From NCBI GenBank assembly GCA_023954375.1, contig JAMLIC010000001.1, positions 186,001 through 250,000 on the forward strand: 64,000 nt of DNA, written 5' to 3'. The translations under genes and the position numbers were made by a program. Source of the stretch: Planctomycetota bacterium. Its GTDB lineage: Bacteria > Planctomycetota > J058. The notes beneath the pieces were generated by a model. That model did not search any database. It saw only the letters and a list, made by a program, of their open reading frames with translations, and was not told where the DNA came from. Positions 37,221 through 45,870 of the stretch are shown one piece after another (the first letter of the stretch is position 1; each line of letters begins with the position of its first letter).

Positions 37221-38024
37221 GTGGGGCGCGACTGGACCTGGCGGGTGCGCGACCCCGGGGCGAACGCCCGCCTGCACCTGCGCTACGAGCCGGGCGGCTG
37301 GGGCGACGTCCTCAAGGGCGTGTGGGCGGTGACCGCGGCCGACGCGCTCGCGCGCGGGCGGGCGGTCGTCCGCGCGCTCGACCCGTTCGCCGGCGCGCCC
37401 GACTACCCGCGCGTCGAGGCGACCGCCGCCCGCCTCTCGGCCATCGGCGCGCTGACCGACCCCGGGGTGCGCGCCCTCCTCGACCTCGTCGGCCCGGGCG
37501 CGCTGCCCTCGACGGCGTCGCTCGCCCGCGCCGCCGTCGAGGCCGCCGGCGGCCGCGCCGCGCTCGAGGTGTTCGACCTCGACCCCACCCGCCGCGGCGC
37601 CTGGGCCGGGAGGGCCGACGTGCTCGAGGTGGCCTCGGGCGAGGAGGCGCTCGGCCGCGCGGCCGACCTCGTCGTCGTCGATCCGTACGACCTCGTGGCT
37701 GACTGGCCGCGCGTGGGCCCGCGCCTCGCGGCGCGCCCGGCCGACGACCCGGCGCTCCTCCTCCTCTACGCGTTCAACCGCGCCCCCCGCGGGGCCGCGG
37801 CGCTCCGCGACTACCGCGCGTGGCGCGAGGACCTCGCGCGGGCCCTCGGCGCGCGCGCCCTGCTCGTCGGCCGCATCCCCTCGGACCCCGCGCTGCCCCG
37901 CGCCTGGCACGAGGCGCTCCTGGCCGGTCCGCCGGCGGCCGTCGAGCCGCTCGCGCCGGCGCTGCGGGCGTCGACGACCGCCCTGGCGCGGCACCTCTCG
38001 GACGCGGGCTGCTTCGAGCCCTGA
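37221..38024 (+). CDS. Divergent RlmJ-like methyltransferase homologue
   Basis: A 267-residue protein of uncertain function. GGWGDVLKGVWAV near the N-terminus, LDPFAGAPDYP, LPSTASLARAA, FDLDPTRRGAW and ADLVVVDPYDLV occur in the same order as the DVLK, DTHAGAG, GSPLIA, ELHP and DPPY motifs of the 23S rRNA A2030 methyltransferase RlmJ, but with many substitutions. It may be a methyltransferase or a non-catalytic relative. GTG 37221 follows the hflX stop by 16 nt. Confidence 0.5.
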   Translation: MGRDWTWRVRDPGANARLHLRYEPGGWGDVLKGVWAVTAADALARGRAVVRALDPFAGAPDYPRVEATAARLSAIGALTDPGVRALLDLVGPGALPSTASLARAAVEAAGGRAALEVFDLDPTRRGAWAGRADVLEVASGEEALGRAADLVVVDPYDLVADWPRVGPRLAARPADDPALLLLYAFNRAPRGAAALRDYRAWREDLARALGARALLVGRIPSDPALPRAWHEALLAGPPAAVEPLAPALRASTTALARHLSDAGCFEP

Positions 38025-38052
38025 GGCGAGCCGGGCGCCCGCCGGCGCCGGC

Positions 38053-38058
38053 TACACT
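38053..38058 (+). promoter_or_regulatory. -10 element TACACT of the nitronate monooxygenase gene, leaderless
   Basis: TACACT ends 6 nt before GTG 38065. Confidence 0.55.
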
Positions 38059-38064
38059 GAGGCG

Positions 38065-39057
38065 GTGCAGACCCCCTTCACCCGCCACGTCGGCATCGAG
38101 GTCCCGCTCATCTGCGGGGCGATGTACCCCTGCTCCAACCCCGAGCTCGTCGCCGCCGTGTCGGCCGCGGGGGGGATCGGCGTGGTCCAGCCGATCTCGC
38201 TCTCCTACGTCCACGGCCACGACCTGCGGGAGGGGCTGCGGCTGATCGCCCGCCTCAGCGGAGGCCGGCCGTTCGGCTTCAACGCGATCGTCGAGAAGAG
38301 CTCGCGCATCTACGAGGACCGCATGCGCCGCTGGATCGACGTGGCGCTCGAGGAGGGGGTGCGCTTCTTCGTCACCGCGCTGGGGAACCCGCGCTGGGTC
38401 GTCGAGCGCGTCCACGCGGTCGGCGGCGTCGTCTACCACGACGTGACCGAGCGGCGCTGGGCGGAGAAGGCGCTCGAGGGCGGCGTCGACGGGCTGATCT
38501 GCGTCAACGCCCGCGCCGGCGGCCACGCGGGCGCGCGCACGGCCGAGGCGCTCTTCGAGGAGCTGCGCGACCTCGGCGTCCCGCTCGTGTGCGCGGGCGG
38601 GGTGGGCGACCCGGCGGCGTTCAAGGCGGCGCTCGACCTCGGCTACGCCGCCTGCCAGCTCGGGACCCGGTTCATCGCCACCGACGAGTGCCGCGCCCAC
38701 GACGACTACAAGGCCGCGATCGTGCGCGCGCGCCCCGACGACATCGTCCTCACGGAGCGGATCTCGGGCGTCCCCGTGGCGGTGATCAACACGCCCTACG
38801 TGCAGGCCGTCGGCACCCGCGCCGGCCGCGTCGGCCGGCTGCTCCTGCGCGGGCGGCGGACGAAGCACTGGATGCGGCTCTTCTACAGCCTGCGCTCGGT
38901 CTGGCAGCTCAAGCGCGCCTCGCTCCAGGGGGCGCGCTACCAGGACTACTTCCAGGCCGGCAAGAGCGTGGGCGGGGTCGACCGGGTCGAGCCGGCGGGC
39001 GAGGTCGTGCGCCGCTTCGCCGCGGCGCTCGCCGCGCCCGGCGGCGCCGCGGCCTGA
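38065..39057 (+). CDS. Nitronate monooxygenase / NPD-like FMN enzyme
   Basis: A 330-residue TIM-barrel flavoprotein of the 2-nitropropane dioxygenase/IMPDH-like superfamily. VPLICGAMYPCSNPELVAAVSAAGGIGVVQP is the N-terminal phosphate/FMN segment. GLICVNARAGGHAG carries the family's catalytic-region histidine (AGGHAG), and PLVCAGGVGDPAAFKAALDLGYAACQLGTRFIATDEC binds the FMN phosphate. It would oxidise alkyl nitronates or a related small molecule. GTG start directly behind a -10 element. Confidence 0.9.
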   Translation: MQTPFTRHVGIEVPLICGAMYPCSNPELVAAVSAAGGIGVVQPISLSYVHGHDLREGLRLIARLSGGRPFGFNAIVEKSSRIYEDRMRRWIDVALEEGVRFFVTALGNPRWVVERVHAVGGVVYHDVTERRWAEKALEGGVDGLICVNARAGGHAGARTAEALFEELRDLGVPLVCAGGVGDPAAFKAALDLGYAACQLGTRFIATDECRAHDDYKAAIVRARPDDIVLTERISGVPVAVINTPYVQAVGTRAGRVGRLLLRGRRTKHWMRLFYSLRSVWQLKRASLQGARYQDYFQAGKSVGGVDRVEPAGEVVRRFAAALAAPGGAAA

Positions 39058-39067
39058 CCGCGGCTCG

Positions 39068-39259
39068 TCAGGAGGCCGACTCCTCGGCCGCGAGGTCGCG
39101 CCCGGTGATCAGCCGGCCCGCGGCGATCAGCGCCGCCAGGTCGCGCGCCATGCGCTCGGCCTCCGGGCCGCGGAACCGGGCCAGGACCGTCCAGCGCTGC
39201 CGCTTCACCAGCACCCCCGCGAGCCCGCCCTCCGCGAACACCCGCACCCGGTCCTTCAT
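39068..39259 (-). CDS. Small protein, unknown function
   Basis: A 63-residue protein, too short for many gene finders. The ATG is preceded by GGAGAGG and nearly all codons end in G/C. VRVFAEGGLAGVLVKRQRWTVLARFRGPEAERMARDLAALIAAG looks like a small beta-sheet followed by an amphipathic helix. It is downstream of ispH on the same strand (80 nt) and converges on the nitronate monooxygenase gene. No family is recognised. Confidence 0.6.
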   Translation of the reverse strand: MKDRVRVFAEGGLAGVLVKRQRWTVLARFRGPEAERMARDLAALIAAGRLITGRDLAAEESAS

Positions 39260-39339
39260 GGCCCCCCCTCTCCGCGCGCGCCCCGCGCGCCCCGCTCCTA
39301 TCGGCAGGCGGGCGCCGGTCCTTGCGCGCGTGGTCGGGA

Positions 39340-40596
39340 CTACCGAACGATCGGCAGGGGCTCGCCGCCCTTGCCGGGCGCGGGCGCGGCGGTCGGCACG
39401 AGGTCGCACGCGACCCCGCGCAGCTCGAGGATGCGGGTCACGACCTCGCCCACGGTGCGGTTCGGGGTCGACGCGCCGGCGGTGAGGCCGATCGTCACCG
39501 GCCCGGGCGGCAGCCAGCCCTCCGACGTCACCCGCGCCTTGCTCCCGTACGGCTGGTGCGTGATGCGCTCCAGGCTGACGATCTGGTCCGGCCCGTCGAT
39601 GTGATAGGCCGGCGCGAAGCGCCCCGACATGGCCGCCAGGTGCGTCGTGTTCGACGAGTTGTAGCCGCCGATCACGATGATCAGGTCCAGGTCGCCCTGC
39701 GTGCCCAGCTCTAGGATGGCGTCCTGCCGGTCCTGCGTGGCGCTGCAGATCGTGTCGAACGAGCGGAAGCGGCGCGGGAGCTCGTCCGCGCCCCAGCGGT
39801 CCGTGATCGCCTTGCCCAGCATGTCGGCGATCTCGAGCGACTCCGTCGAGAGCATGGTCGTCTGGTTCGCCACGCCGACGCGCTCGAGGTGCTGCGCCGG
39901 GTCGAACCCGGGCGAGCTGCCGCGCTCGAACTTCGCCGCGAACGCCTCGCGCCCGAGCGCCATCGGCCCGCCGGTGATCGTGTCGCACACGACCTGCGCC
40001 TCGTCCTTGTCGCGGACGACCAGGTAGTGCCCGCCCAGCTCGAGGGCCTGCGACGCCGTCGCCTTGGTCTCCTCGTGGGCGTACTTGCCGTGGATCACCG
40101 AGGTCAGCCCGTCGCGCGCGTACTGCTTCACGCGCCGCCACACGTTCATCACGCTGCCGCAGGTCGTGTCGACGAGCACGCAGCCCTTCGTGCGCAGGGC
40201 CGCGAGCTGCGTCGTCGTCACGCCGAATGCGGGGAGGATCACCACGTCGTCGGCCGTGACGTCGTCGATCGTGTAGCCGTCCTCGCCGTCGAGGAAGCGC
40301 ACGCCCAGCTCGACCAGCCGCTTGTTCACGTACGGGTTGTGGATGATCTCGTTCGTGATGTAGAGCGTCTTGCCGGGGAAGTGCCGCCGCGTCTCGTAGG
40401 CCAGGTCGACGGCGCGGTCCACCCCGTAGCAGAAGCCGAACTCGCGGGCGAGCCGGAACTCGATGTCGCCCAGCCGCAGGCGGAAGCCGCGCTCCCGCAG
40501 GACGTCCACGATCTGGCTGTGGTAGTCGTCCTGCAGCAGCTCGCGGATCTGGGCCTTGAGGCCGAAGCCCTTCTGCACGTAGAGCGGGTCGCCCAT
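39340..40596 (-). CDS. ispH: 4-hydroxy-3-methylbut-2-enyl diphosphate reductase
   Basis: A 418-residue [4Fe-4S] enzyme making IPP and DMAPP in the last step of the MEP isoprenoid pathway. The three cluster cysteines lie in REFGFCYGVDRA, VDTTCGSV and TICSATQDRQ. IGGYNSSNTTHL is the substrate-binding loop, and TAGASTPN is near the end. At over 400 residues it belongs to the long type seen in cyanobacteria and plants (E. coli IspH is 316). ATG 40596 has AAGGA about seven bases upstream. Confidence 0.94.
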   Translation of the reverse strand: MGDPLYVQKGFGLKAQIRELLQDDYHSQIVDVLRERGFRLRLGDIEFRLAREFGFCYGVDRAVDLAYETRRHFPGKTLYITNEIIHNPYVNKRLVELGVRFLDGEDGYTIDDVTADDVVILPAFGVTTTQLAALRTKGCVLVDTTCGSVMNVWRRVKQYARDGLTSVIHGKYAHEETKATASQALELGGHYLVVRDKDEAQVVCDTITGGPMALGREAFAAKFERGSSPGFDPAQHLERVGVANQTTMLSTESLEIADMLGKAITDRWGADELPRRFRSFDTICSATQDRQDAILELGTQGDLDLIIVIGGYNSSNTTHLAAMSGRFAPAYHIDGPDQIVSLERITHQPYGSKARVTSEGWLPPGPVTIGLTAGASTPNRTVGEVVTRILELRGVACDLVPTAAPAPGKGGEPLPIVR

Positions 40597-40726
40597 CAGG
40601 TCGGTCGTCCTTCGCCAGGGTCTCCCGCTCGATCGTAACACCCCCGCCGCGGCTGGAGGCGGCGTCCTCGACCCGCGTGTCGGGTACGGCGCCGCTCGCA
40701 CGCGAGCCGTGCGCCGCCGCCGCCGG

Positions 40727-40748
40727 GGGCCTCCCGCTTGCTCCGGCG
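40727..40748 (+). repeat. Dispersed 22-nt repeat, copy 2
   Basis: Identical over 22 nt to 22249-22270 in the RND gene. It lies in the spacer between ispH and the next gene, about 35 nt upstream of its -10 element. Confidence 0.6.
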
Positions 40749-40781
40749 TCCCGCGCCTACCTGGACGGCGGCCGCGTCGGT

Positions 40782-40787
40782 TAAGAT
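40782..40787 (+). promoter_or_regulatory. -10 element TAAGAT of the CDP-alcohol phosphotransferase gene
   Basis: TAAGAT ends 21 nt before GTG 40809; GAGGGG lies between and decides the start. Confidence 0.45.
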
Positions 40788-40808
40788 CCGCCCCCCCGAG
40801 GGGTGATC

Positions 40809-42476
40809 GTGGCGGAACTGTCCCAGGTCGAGGTCGGGGGCGGCGGCGAGGCCGGCACCCCCGAGGGCCGCCCCAAGGTGGTGGTCATCGTCGCCCCGCG
40901 CGAGGGGGCGCCCGCCGCGGCGGCGGCCGGGCCCGCGGTCGCCGAGCCGAGCCCGTTCGACCGCGCCGGCGACGAGCCGACGGACGTCAGCGCGCCCCGC
41001 CCGGTCCTCCCGCCCGCCGAGGCGGAGCGCCCCACCGAGCGCATCCGCAAGGCCCCGCCGCGCCCGCGGACGCCGGCCGACGACCGCATCGTCGCGGCCG
41101 TGGTCACGGTCGACCTCCACGCCGCCCCCGGGCCGCTGACGGACCTGTTCGGGCGGTCGCTCCTCTTCCGCGCCGCGCGCGCGGCCCTCGCCGCGGGCGC
41201 GCCGCGGCTCATCCTCCTCGGGCAGGTGCCCGACGCGCGCCACCGCGAGCTGTACGAGGAGGCCTACAACGGCTTCGGCTGCGGCCCCGTCGAGGTGCGC
41301 TCGGGCGACCCGGGCCTGGCCGACTTCGGCCCCGGTCGGGTGCTGATCCTCGACGGCGCCGCCCTCCATGACCCGGACGCGGTCCGCCGGCTGACGTCGG
41401 TCACCGGGCCGGCGGCGGCGCTCCTCCTCACGCGCGACGGCGACGGCGTGCGCGTCCGCACCGAGGACGGCCGCGTGCGGGAGGTCGGCGTGGACCCGTC
41501 GAGCGCCGACGGCATCACCGCCGGCGCGGCGTCGGTCCCGGTCGAGCACTTCGAGCGCATCACGCAGGTCGGCGAGCGCGCCGCGCTCGAGGAGCTGTGC
41601 GCGCTGGACCAGCTCGTCGGCGTCACCGCGCGCCGCAGCTACGCCCGGCAGCTGCACTCCGGGCAGGCGCTCGAGCAGGCGCGCGCGCGGGCCTACGAGC
41701 CGATCGCCAGCGGCGGCGGGACCAGCGGGCTGTTCGAGGACGTGATCGGCCGCCCGGTCTCCCGCGCGATCACGGCGCTGATCCTGCGCCGCGCCTTCGT
41801 CACGCCCTCGCTCGTCTCGGTCGTCGCCGGGATCCTCGCGCTCGTCGGCGCGTTCCTCATCGTCTTCTCCGGCGAGCTGCCCCACGCGCACGCCGGGCTG
41901 GCCATGGTCCTCGCGGGCCTCTTCCTCGTCGGCTCGGCGATCCTCGACCGCACCGACGGCGAGCTGGCCCGGCTCCGCATGGAGGAGGACGAGGCGTCGC
42001 GCTCGCTCGACTTCGGCCTCGACCACGTCGCCCACATGGTGGTCTTCGCGGCGCTCGCCTGGGCCGTCGACCCGCCGGACCTCCCGCGCCGCGCCACGGC
42101 GTGGGGGCGCTTCCTCGACGCGGCGCCGGCGTGGCTGCTCGACCCGCTGCGGCGCTGGGAGCTCGACGACCCCATGCGCGTCGGCGTCGTCGCGGTCTTC
42201 GGCGTCCTCGTCCTCATGGCGGTGCTGCTCTGGCGCGGCGCCCCGCGCGCCGACTCGAGCGGCCTCCGCCGCGTGGCCGACGGCCTGGCGAGCGCCTTCA
42301 ACAGCCGCGACTACTTCTACCTGCTCACGGCGGCCGCGCTGTTCAACCTCGTCCCGCTGCTGGCGCTCAAGGGCCTCATGGCCTGGTTCCTCGTGGCCAC
42401 CGCGGCGCTCGTGCACCTGACCTGGCTGGCGATCCTCGTGCTCAGCCTGGCGTCGCCCGCGCCGCCGGAGGACTGA
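40809..42476 (+). CDS. CDP-alcohol phosphatidyltransferase with N-terminal nucleotidyltransferase-like domain
   Basis: A 555-residue bifunctional-looking membrane protein. The N-terminal Pro/Ala-rich 90 residues precede a domain (about 95-280) with NTP-transferase-like strands (LFGRSLLFRAARAALAAGAPRLILLG, VLILDGAALHDPDAV). The C-terminal domain carries the CDP-alcohol phosphotransferase motif as DRTDGELARL followed by SLDFGLDHVAH, with the usual glycine of the motif replaced by Ser/Ala-type residues, flanked by several TM helices. The architecture recalls IPCT-DIPPS enzymes that make inositol phosphodiesters, but the substrate is not deducible. GTG 40809 is preferred because GAGGGG precedes it. 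Confidence 0.75.
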   Translation: MAELSQVEVGGGGEAGTPEGRPKVVVIVAPREGAPAAAAAGPAVAEPSPFDRAGDEPTDVSAPRPVLPPAEAERPTERIRKAPPRPRTPADDRIVAAVVTVDLHAAPGPLTDLFGRSLLFRAARAALAAGAPRLILLGQVPDARHRELYEEAYNGFGCGPVEVRSGDPGLADFGPGRVLILDGAALHDPDAVRRLTSVTGPAAALLLTRDGDGVRVRTEDGRVREVGVDPSSADGITAGAASVPVEHFERITQVGERAALEELCALDQLVGVTARRSYARQLHSGQALEQARARAYEPIASGGGTSGLFEDVIGRPVSRAITALILRRAFVTPSLVSVVAGILALVGAFLIVFSGELPHAHAGLAMVLAGLFLVGSAILDRTDGELARLRMEEDEASRSLDFGLDHVAHMVVFAALAWAVDPPDLPRRATAWGRFLDAAPAWLLDPLRRWELDDPMRVGVVAVFGVLVLMAVLLWRGAPRADSSGLRRVADGLASAFNSRDYFYLLTAAALFNLVPLLALKGLMAWFLVATAALVHLTWLAILVLSLASPAPPED

Positions 42477-42477
42477 C

Positions 42478-42792
42478 GTGAGCGAGCGGCTCGACGCGCT
42501 CCGGGCCATGCTCGACGACGACCCGGAGGACGCCTTCACGCGCTACGCCTACGCCATGGAGCTGCGCTCCGTCGGGAGGGCGGACGAGGCGCTCGCCGAG
42601 TTCGAGCGGCTGGTCGCGGGCAGCGCCGACTACCTGGCGACCTACTACCAGTACGCCCGCGCGCTCCAGTCGCGCGGCCGGACCGCCGAGGCGGTCGGCA
42701 TCGCGCGCCGCGGCGTCGAGGTGGCCGCCGCGCAGGGCGACGCCCACACGCAGGGCGAGCTCGAGGACCTCCTGGGAGAGCTCGAGGCCTGA
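42478..42792 (+). CDS. Small TPR protein
   Basis: A 104-residue protein of two to three tetratricopeptide-type helical pairs (DAFTRYAYAMELRSVGRADEALAEFERLV, ATYYQYARALQSRGRTAEAVGIARRGVEVA). GTG 42478 starts one base after the upstream TGA, so it is co-transcribed with the CDP-alcohol transferase gene. It probably mediates a protein contact; the partner is unknown. Confidence 0.75.
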   Translation: MSERLDALRAMLDDDPEDAFTRYAYAMELRSVGRADEALAEFERLVAGSADYLATYYQYARALQSRGRTAEAVGIARRGVEVAAAQGDAHTQGELEDLLGELEA

Positions 42793-42793
42793 G

Positions 42794-42808
42794 GCGCAGC
42801 TCCTGCGC
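42794..42808 (+). terminator. Short hairpin after the TPR gene
   Basis: GCGCAG-CTC-CTGCGC forms a 6-bp stem immediately after the stop codon; there is no U tract. Confidence 0.3.
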
Positions 42809-42943
42809 TCGAGGGCGGCGCGCGGCCCGCGCGGCGACGGGCCGCGCCACGACCGTCCGAGCTTCCGGGCGTGTCCCCGGCCCGGCGCGAATGCGCGCGG
42901 GGTCACGGGCGTCGGACGGGGCGCGGCACACGGGCCCGGGGGG

Positions 42944-42949
42944 TATGCT
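42944..42949 (+). promoter_or_regulatory. -10 element TATGCT of the pseudokinase gene, leaderless
   Basis: TATGCT ends 6 nt before ATG 42956, with no ribosome binding site. Confidence 0.55.
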
Positions 42950-42955
42950 TCGCAC

Positions 42956-45029
42956 ATGGGTGACCCGCTGAAGGGCCCTCTCGCCACCGACCGCGCGGTC
43001 GCCATCGTGGCGCAAGTCGCAGCCGCACTGCGAGATAGGCACCAGGGCGGCGCGGCGCACCTGGGCGTGCGACCCGCCGCCGTGCGTGTGTCGGCGGGGT
43101 CGACGGGCCCGCTCGCGACCCTCTCCGAGCCCGACGGCGCCCCGGAGGCGCCCTTCGTCGCGCCCGAGCAGTGGGGGGGCGGCGCGGTCGGCCCGGCGGC
43201 CGACATCTACGCCCTCGGCGCGCTCCTGTGGACCCTCCTGCGTGGCGCTCCGCCGCCCCCGGCCCGCGGCGGCCCGCCGGCGCTCCCGCCCGACCTCCCC
43301 CGCCCGATCGCCGACGTGCTGGGCCGGGCCATGGCGGCCGACCCCGCCGCGCGCCCTGACGCGGCGGGGCTCCTGGCGGCCCTGCTCGAGGTCCACGCGC
43401 AGGTGACCGCGCCTGCACCCGGCAGCGGCCGCCCGCGCGGGCGCCTCGTGGCCGCGGCCACCGCCGGGCTCCTGCTCGTGGGCAGCGGGGCGGCGGTGCT
43501 CGTCCTGCGAGGCGGCCCGGAGCGCCTCGGTGCGTCGAGCACGCTCGCCCTCGGCCCCGACGAGCGCCCCGCAGGCGAGCCCGAGCCCGCGCGCGTCCGC
43601 CTCACCGGCGCCGCGGGGCCGGGCCCCTCGGGCCCGGCGCCCGCCGTCGACTCGCAGGCGCCGGCGGCGACGGGCCGCGCGCCGGACCCCAAGGACCCGG
43701 TCGGAGACACCGGCCGCGCGCCGGCGCCTGCGCGGGTCGACGAGGCCGTCGACACGGGCCGTGCGGTCGCGCCGACCGGCGCGCACGACCCTGGCCGCGC
43801 CGCCGCGCCGACCGGCACGCACGACCCTGGCCGCGCCGCCGCGCCGACCGGCGCGCACGACCCTGGCCGCGCCGACGCGCCGACGGGCGCGCACGACACC
43901 GGTCGCGCCGACGCGCCGACGGGCGCGCACGACACCGGTCGCGCCGACGCGCCGACGGGCGCGCACGACACCGGTCGCGCCGACGCGCCGACGGGCGCGC
44001 ACGACACCGGTCGCGCCGACGCGCCGGCGGGCGCGCACGACACCGGTCGCGCCGACGCGCCGGCGGGCGCGCACGACACCGGTCGCGCCGACGCGCCGAC
44101 GGGCGCGCACGACACCGGTCGCGCCGACGCGCCGGCGGGCGCGCACGACACGGGGCGGGCCGACGCGCCGGCGGGCGCGCACGACACGGGGCGGGCCGAC
44201 GCGCCGACCGGCGCGCACGACACGGGCGGACCGACGCGCCGACCGGCGCGCACGACACGGGGCGGGCCGACGCGCCGACCGGCGCGCACGACACGGGGCG
44301 GGCCGACGCGCCGACCGGCGCGCACGACACGGGCGGGCCGACGCGCCGGCGGGCGCGCACGACACGGGGCGCGCGCCCGGACCGACCCACGTCGGAGACA
44401 CGGGCCGCGCGCCGGCACCGACCGAGGTCCGCGACACCGGCCGCGCGGCCAGCCCCGGCGAGCCCCATGAGACGGGCCGCACGGACGCTCCCGCCGGTCG
44501 CGGCGACGACCGCGGCACCGGCCGGAGCGACGCCCCCTCGCGCGTGAGCGAGACGGGGCGGACGTCCGACCACGGCCCGTTCTTCACCGGCCGCCGCCCG
44601 GCGCCGCCAGGGACGGTGTGGCACGTCCGCCCCGACGGCCGCGAGGTGCTCCTGGTCCGCGTGCCCGGCGGGCCGGTGCTCGACGAGGGCGCCCGCCGGC
44701 GCTGCGACACGTTCTGGATCGAGGCGGTCCCCGCGACGCTCGGCTGCTACGCGCCGCTGCTCGTCGCCCTCCACGCCCGGGGCGAGGCGCTCGCGCCGTA
44801 CCTGCCGCCGGAGCCCGCCGGCTCCGCCCTGCGGGCCCACGCCACCTCCGGCGCGCCGCTGCCGCTCGACCTCGCCGCGCAGCGGGTCGGCCACCTGCCA
44901 CCCGGCGCGGCCGAGGCCTGGGTGACGTGGGCCGGCCTGCGCCCGCTCACCCACCTCGAGCGCCGGCGCGCTGCGGCCGCCCTGGGCGTGCCCGAGGACG
45001 ACCTCCGCGGTGGCACCAGCGCCCCTTAG
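42956..45029 (+). pseudogene. Pseudokinase-TM-repeat-FGE-like receptor, split by two 1-base shifts
   Basis: Reconstructed as one gene of about 692 codons. The N-terminal 170 residues resemble only the kinase C-lobe: no Gly loop or catalytic Lys is present, the HRD region is degenerate (RHQGGAAHLGVRPAAVRV), and the APE/F-helix region is kept (FVAPEQWGGG, ADIYALGALLWTLL). A TM helix (LVAAATAGLLLVGSGAAVLVL) leads to 17 repeats of a 12-residue unit (HDTGRADAPTGA). The C-terminus (from about 44575) is FGE/SUMF1-like: FTGRRPAPPGTVWHV, VLLVRVPGGPVLDEG, CDTFWIEAVPATLGCYAPLLVAL. Repeat units 14 and 17 each lack one G, moving the frame twice (2 to 1 to 0), and both flanking frames are otherwise open. 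It could be sequence error, true decay or slippage-controlled expression. Confidence 0.65.
43748..44357 (+). repeat. Array of 17 tandem 36-bp units inside the pseudokinase gene
   Basis: Units of 36 bp (12 codons) repeat without spacers. Unit 14 (44216-44250) and unit 17 (44323-44357) are 35 bp, each missing one base of a G-run. The encoded linker is hydrophilic and Asp/Thr/Pro-rich, as expected for an extracellular stalk. Near-identity of units 5-13 points to recent expansion. Confidence 0.9.
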
Positions 45030-45059
45030 TGTGATCGACGGCTACGGCCGCGGATGCCG

Positions 45060-45128
45060 GGCGAGGGGGGGCGCGCGCGGGTCGTAGGATCCGGCGATCG
45101 ATACGACCCGCGCGCGCACCCCCTCGCC
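45060..45128. repeat. 27-bp near-perfect inverted repeat with 15-nt loop
   Basis: 45060-45086 pairs with 45102-45128 with a single mismatch; the loop begins GGATCC. It follows the stop of the FGE-like ORF by 30 nt and could act as a strong terminator, an mRNA stabiliser or a REP-like element. Confidence 0.75.
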
Positions 45129-45319
45129 TCGGCCTCCGCGCCCTCGCCTCGCTTGTGGTTCCATTCCACCCGTGGGTTCGAGCGTGTCGATGACAAGTTT
45201 GCGCGTTTGAGGACAGGCCCTGGTGGCCGCTGTAGGGCAGTCCCGTCTTCTCGCGCCAGCTCCGCTGAGACGTCGTGCTCCGTGTGAGGCGTCCGGGCGT
45301 CGTACCCTGCGGCGCGTGC

Positions 45320-45325
45320 TATGCT
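45320..45325 (+). promoter_or_regulatory. -10 element TATGCT of trmL
   Basis: TATGCT ends 14 nt before ATG 45340, giving at most a leader of a few bases. Confidence 0.45.
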
Positions 45326-45339
45326 CGGACACGACAGCG

Positions 45340-45870
45340 ATGAACGCCCCGCTGCTGCACATCGCGCTCTTCCGCCCGCTGATCCCGCAGAACACCGGGA
45401 CGATCGGCCGCCTGGCGCTGGCCCTCGGCGTGCGGCTGCACCTCGTGCACCCGCTGGGCTTCCGCACCGACGAGAAGGCCTGCCGGCGGGCGGGGCTCGA
45501 CTACTGGCGCGAGGTCGACTGCCTCGAGCACGCCGACCACGCGGCCCTGCTCGCCGCGCTCCCCGACCCCGAGCGCGTGTTCATGTTCAGCGCGCGGGCG
45601 GAGCGGCTCTACACCGAGGTCGACTACCGCCCCGGCGACTGCCTGCTGTTCGGCGACGAGGAGCGGGGCCTCCCGCAGGACCTGCTCGACGCCGCGCCGG
45701 CGCGCGCGGTGCGCATCCCGGTGCGCGACCCGCGCGTGCGCAGCCTGAACCTGGCGAACGCCGCGTCGATCGCCGTCTACGAGGCGCTGCGCCAGCTGGG
45801 CTTCCCCGACGTGGCGCCGCCGCGGCCACGCCTCCAGCGCGCGGCCGGCGAGACGACGCATGCACGCTGA
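45340..45870 (+). CDS. trmL: tRNA (cytidine/uridine-34-2'-O)-methyltransferase
   Basis: A 176-residue SPOUT-class enzyme that methylates the wobble ribose of some tRNAs. The knotted-fold motifs are clear: LFRPLIPQNTGTIGRLALALGVRLHLVHPLGF, LLFGDEERGLPQDLL and VRSLNLANAASIAVYEALRQLGF. Length fits TrmL. ATG 45340 is preferred over upstream codons because homology starts there and a -10 lies 14 nt upstream. The 3' end overlaps the FHA-kinase ATG by 11 nt. Confidence 0.95.
   Translation: MNAPLLHIALFRPLIPQNTGTIGRLALALGVRLHLVHPLGFRTDEKACRRAGLDYWREVDCLEHADHAALLAALPDPERVFMFSARAERLYTEVDYRPGDCLLFGDEERGLPQDLLDAAPARAVRIPVRDPRVRSLNLANAASIAVYEALRQLGFPDVAPPRPRLQRAAGETTHAR

Larger units (their letters stand above)
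45030..45339. other. 310-base intergenic region
   Basis: Holds a post-stop motif similar to those at 34980 and 59037 (45033-45062), a 27-bp inverted repeat (45060-45128), a pyrimidine-rich stretch resembling the 35.1-35.3 kb repeats, and the trmL promoter. I find no gene or RNA with support. Confidence 0.5.

Noticed and set aside
43748..44357. 36-bp regularly repeated array that could be mistaken for a CRISPR
   Set aside because: There are no spacers; units abut directly, encode a 12-residue repeat in frame, and no cas gene is near.
45165..45200. tRNA-like fragment (GGGTTCGAGC) in the 45 kb spacer
   Set aside because: No acceptor or anticodon stem can be paired around it.
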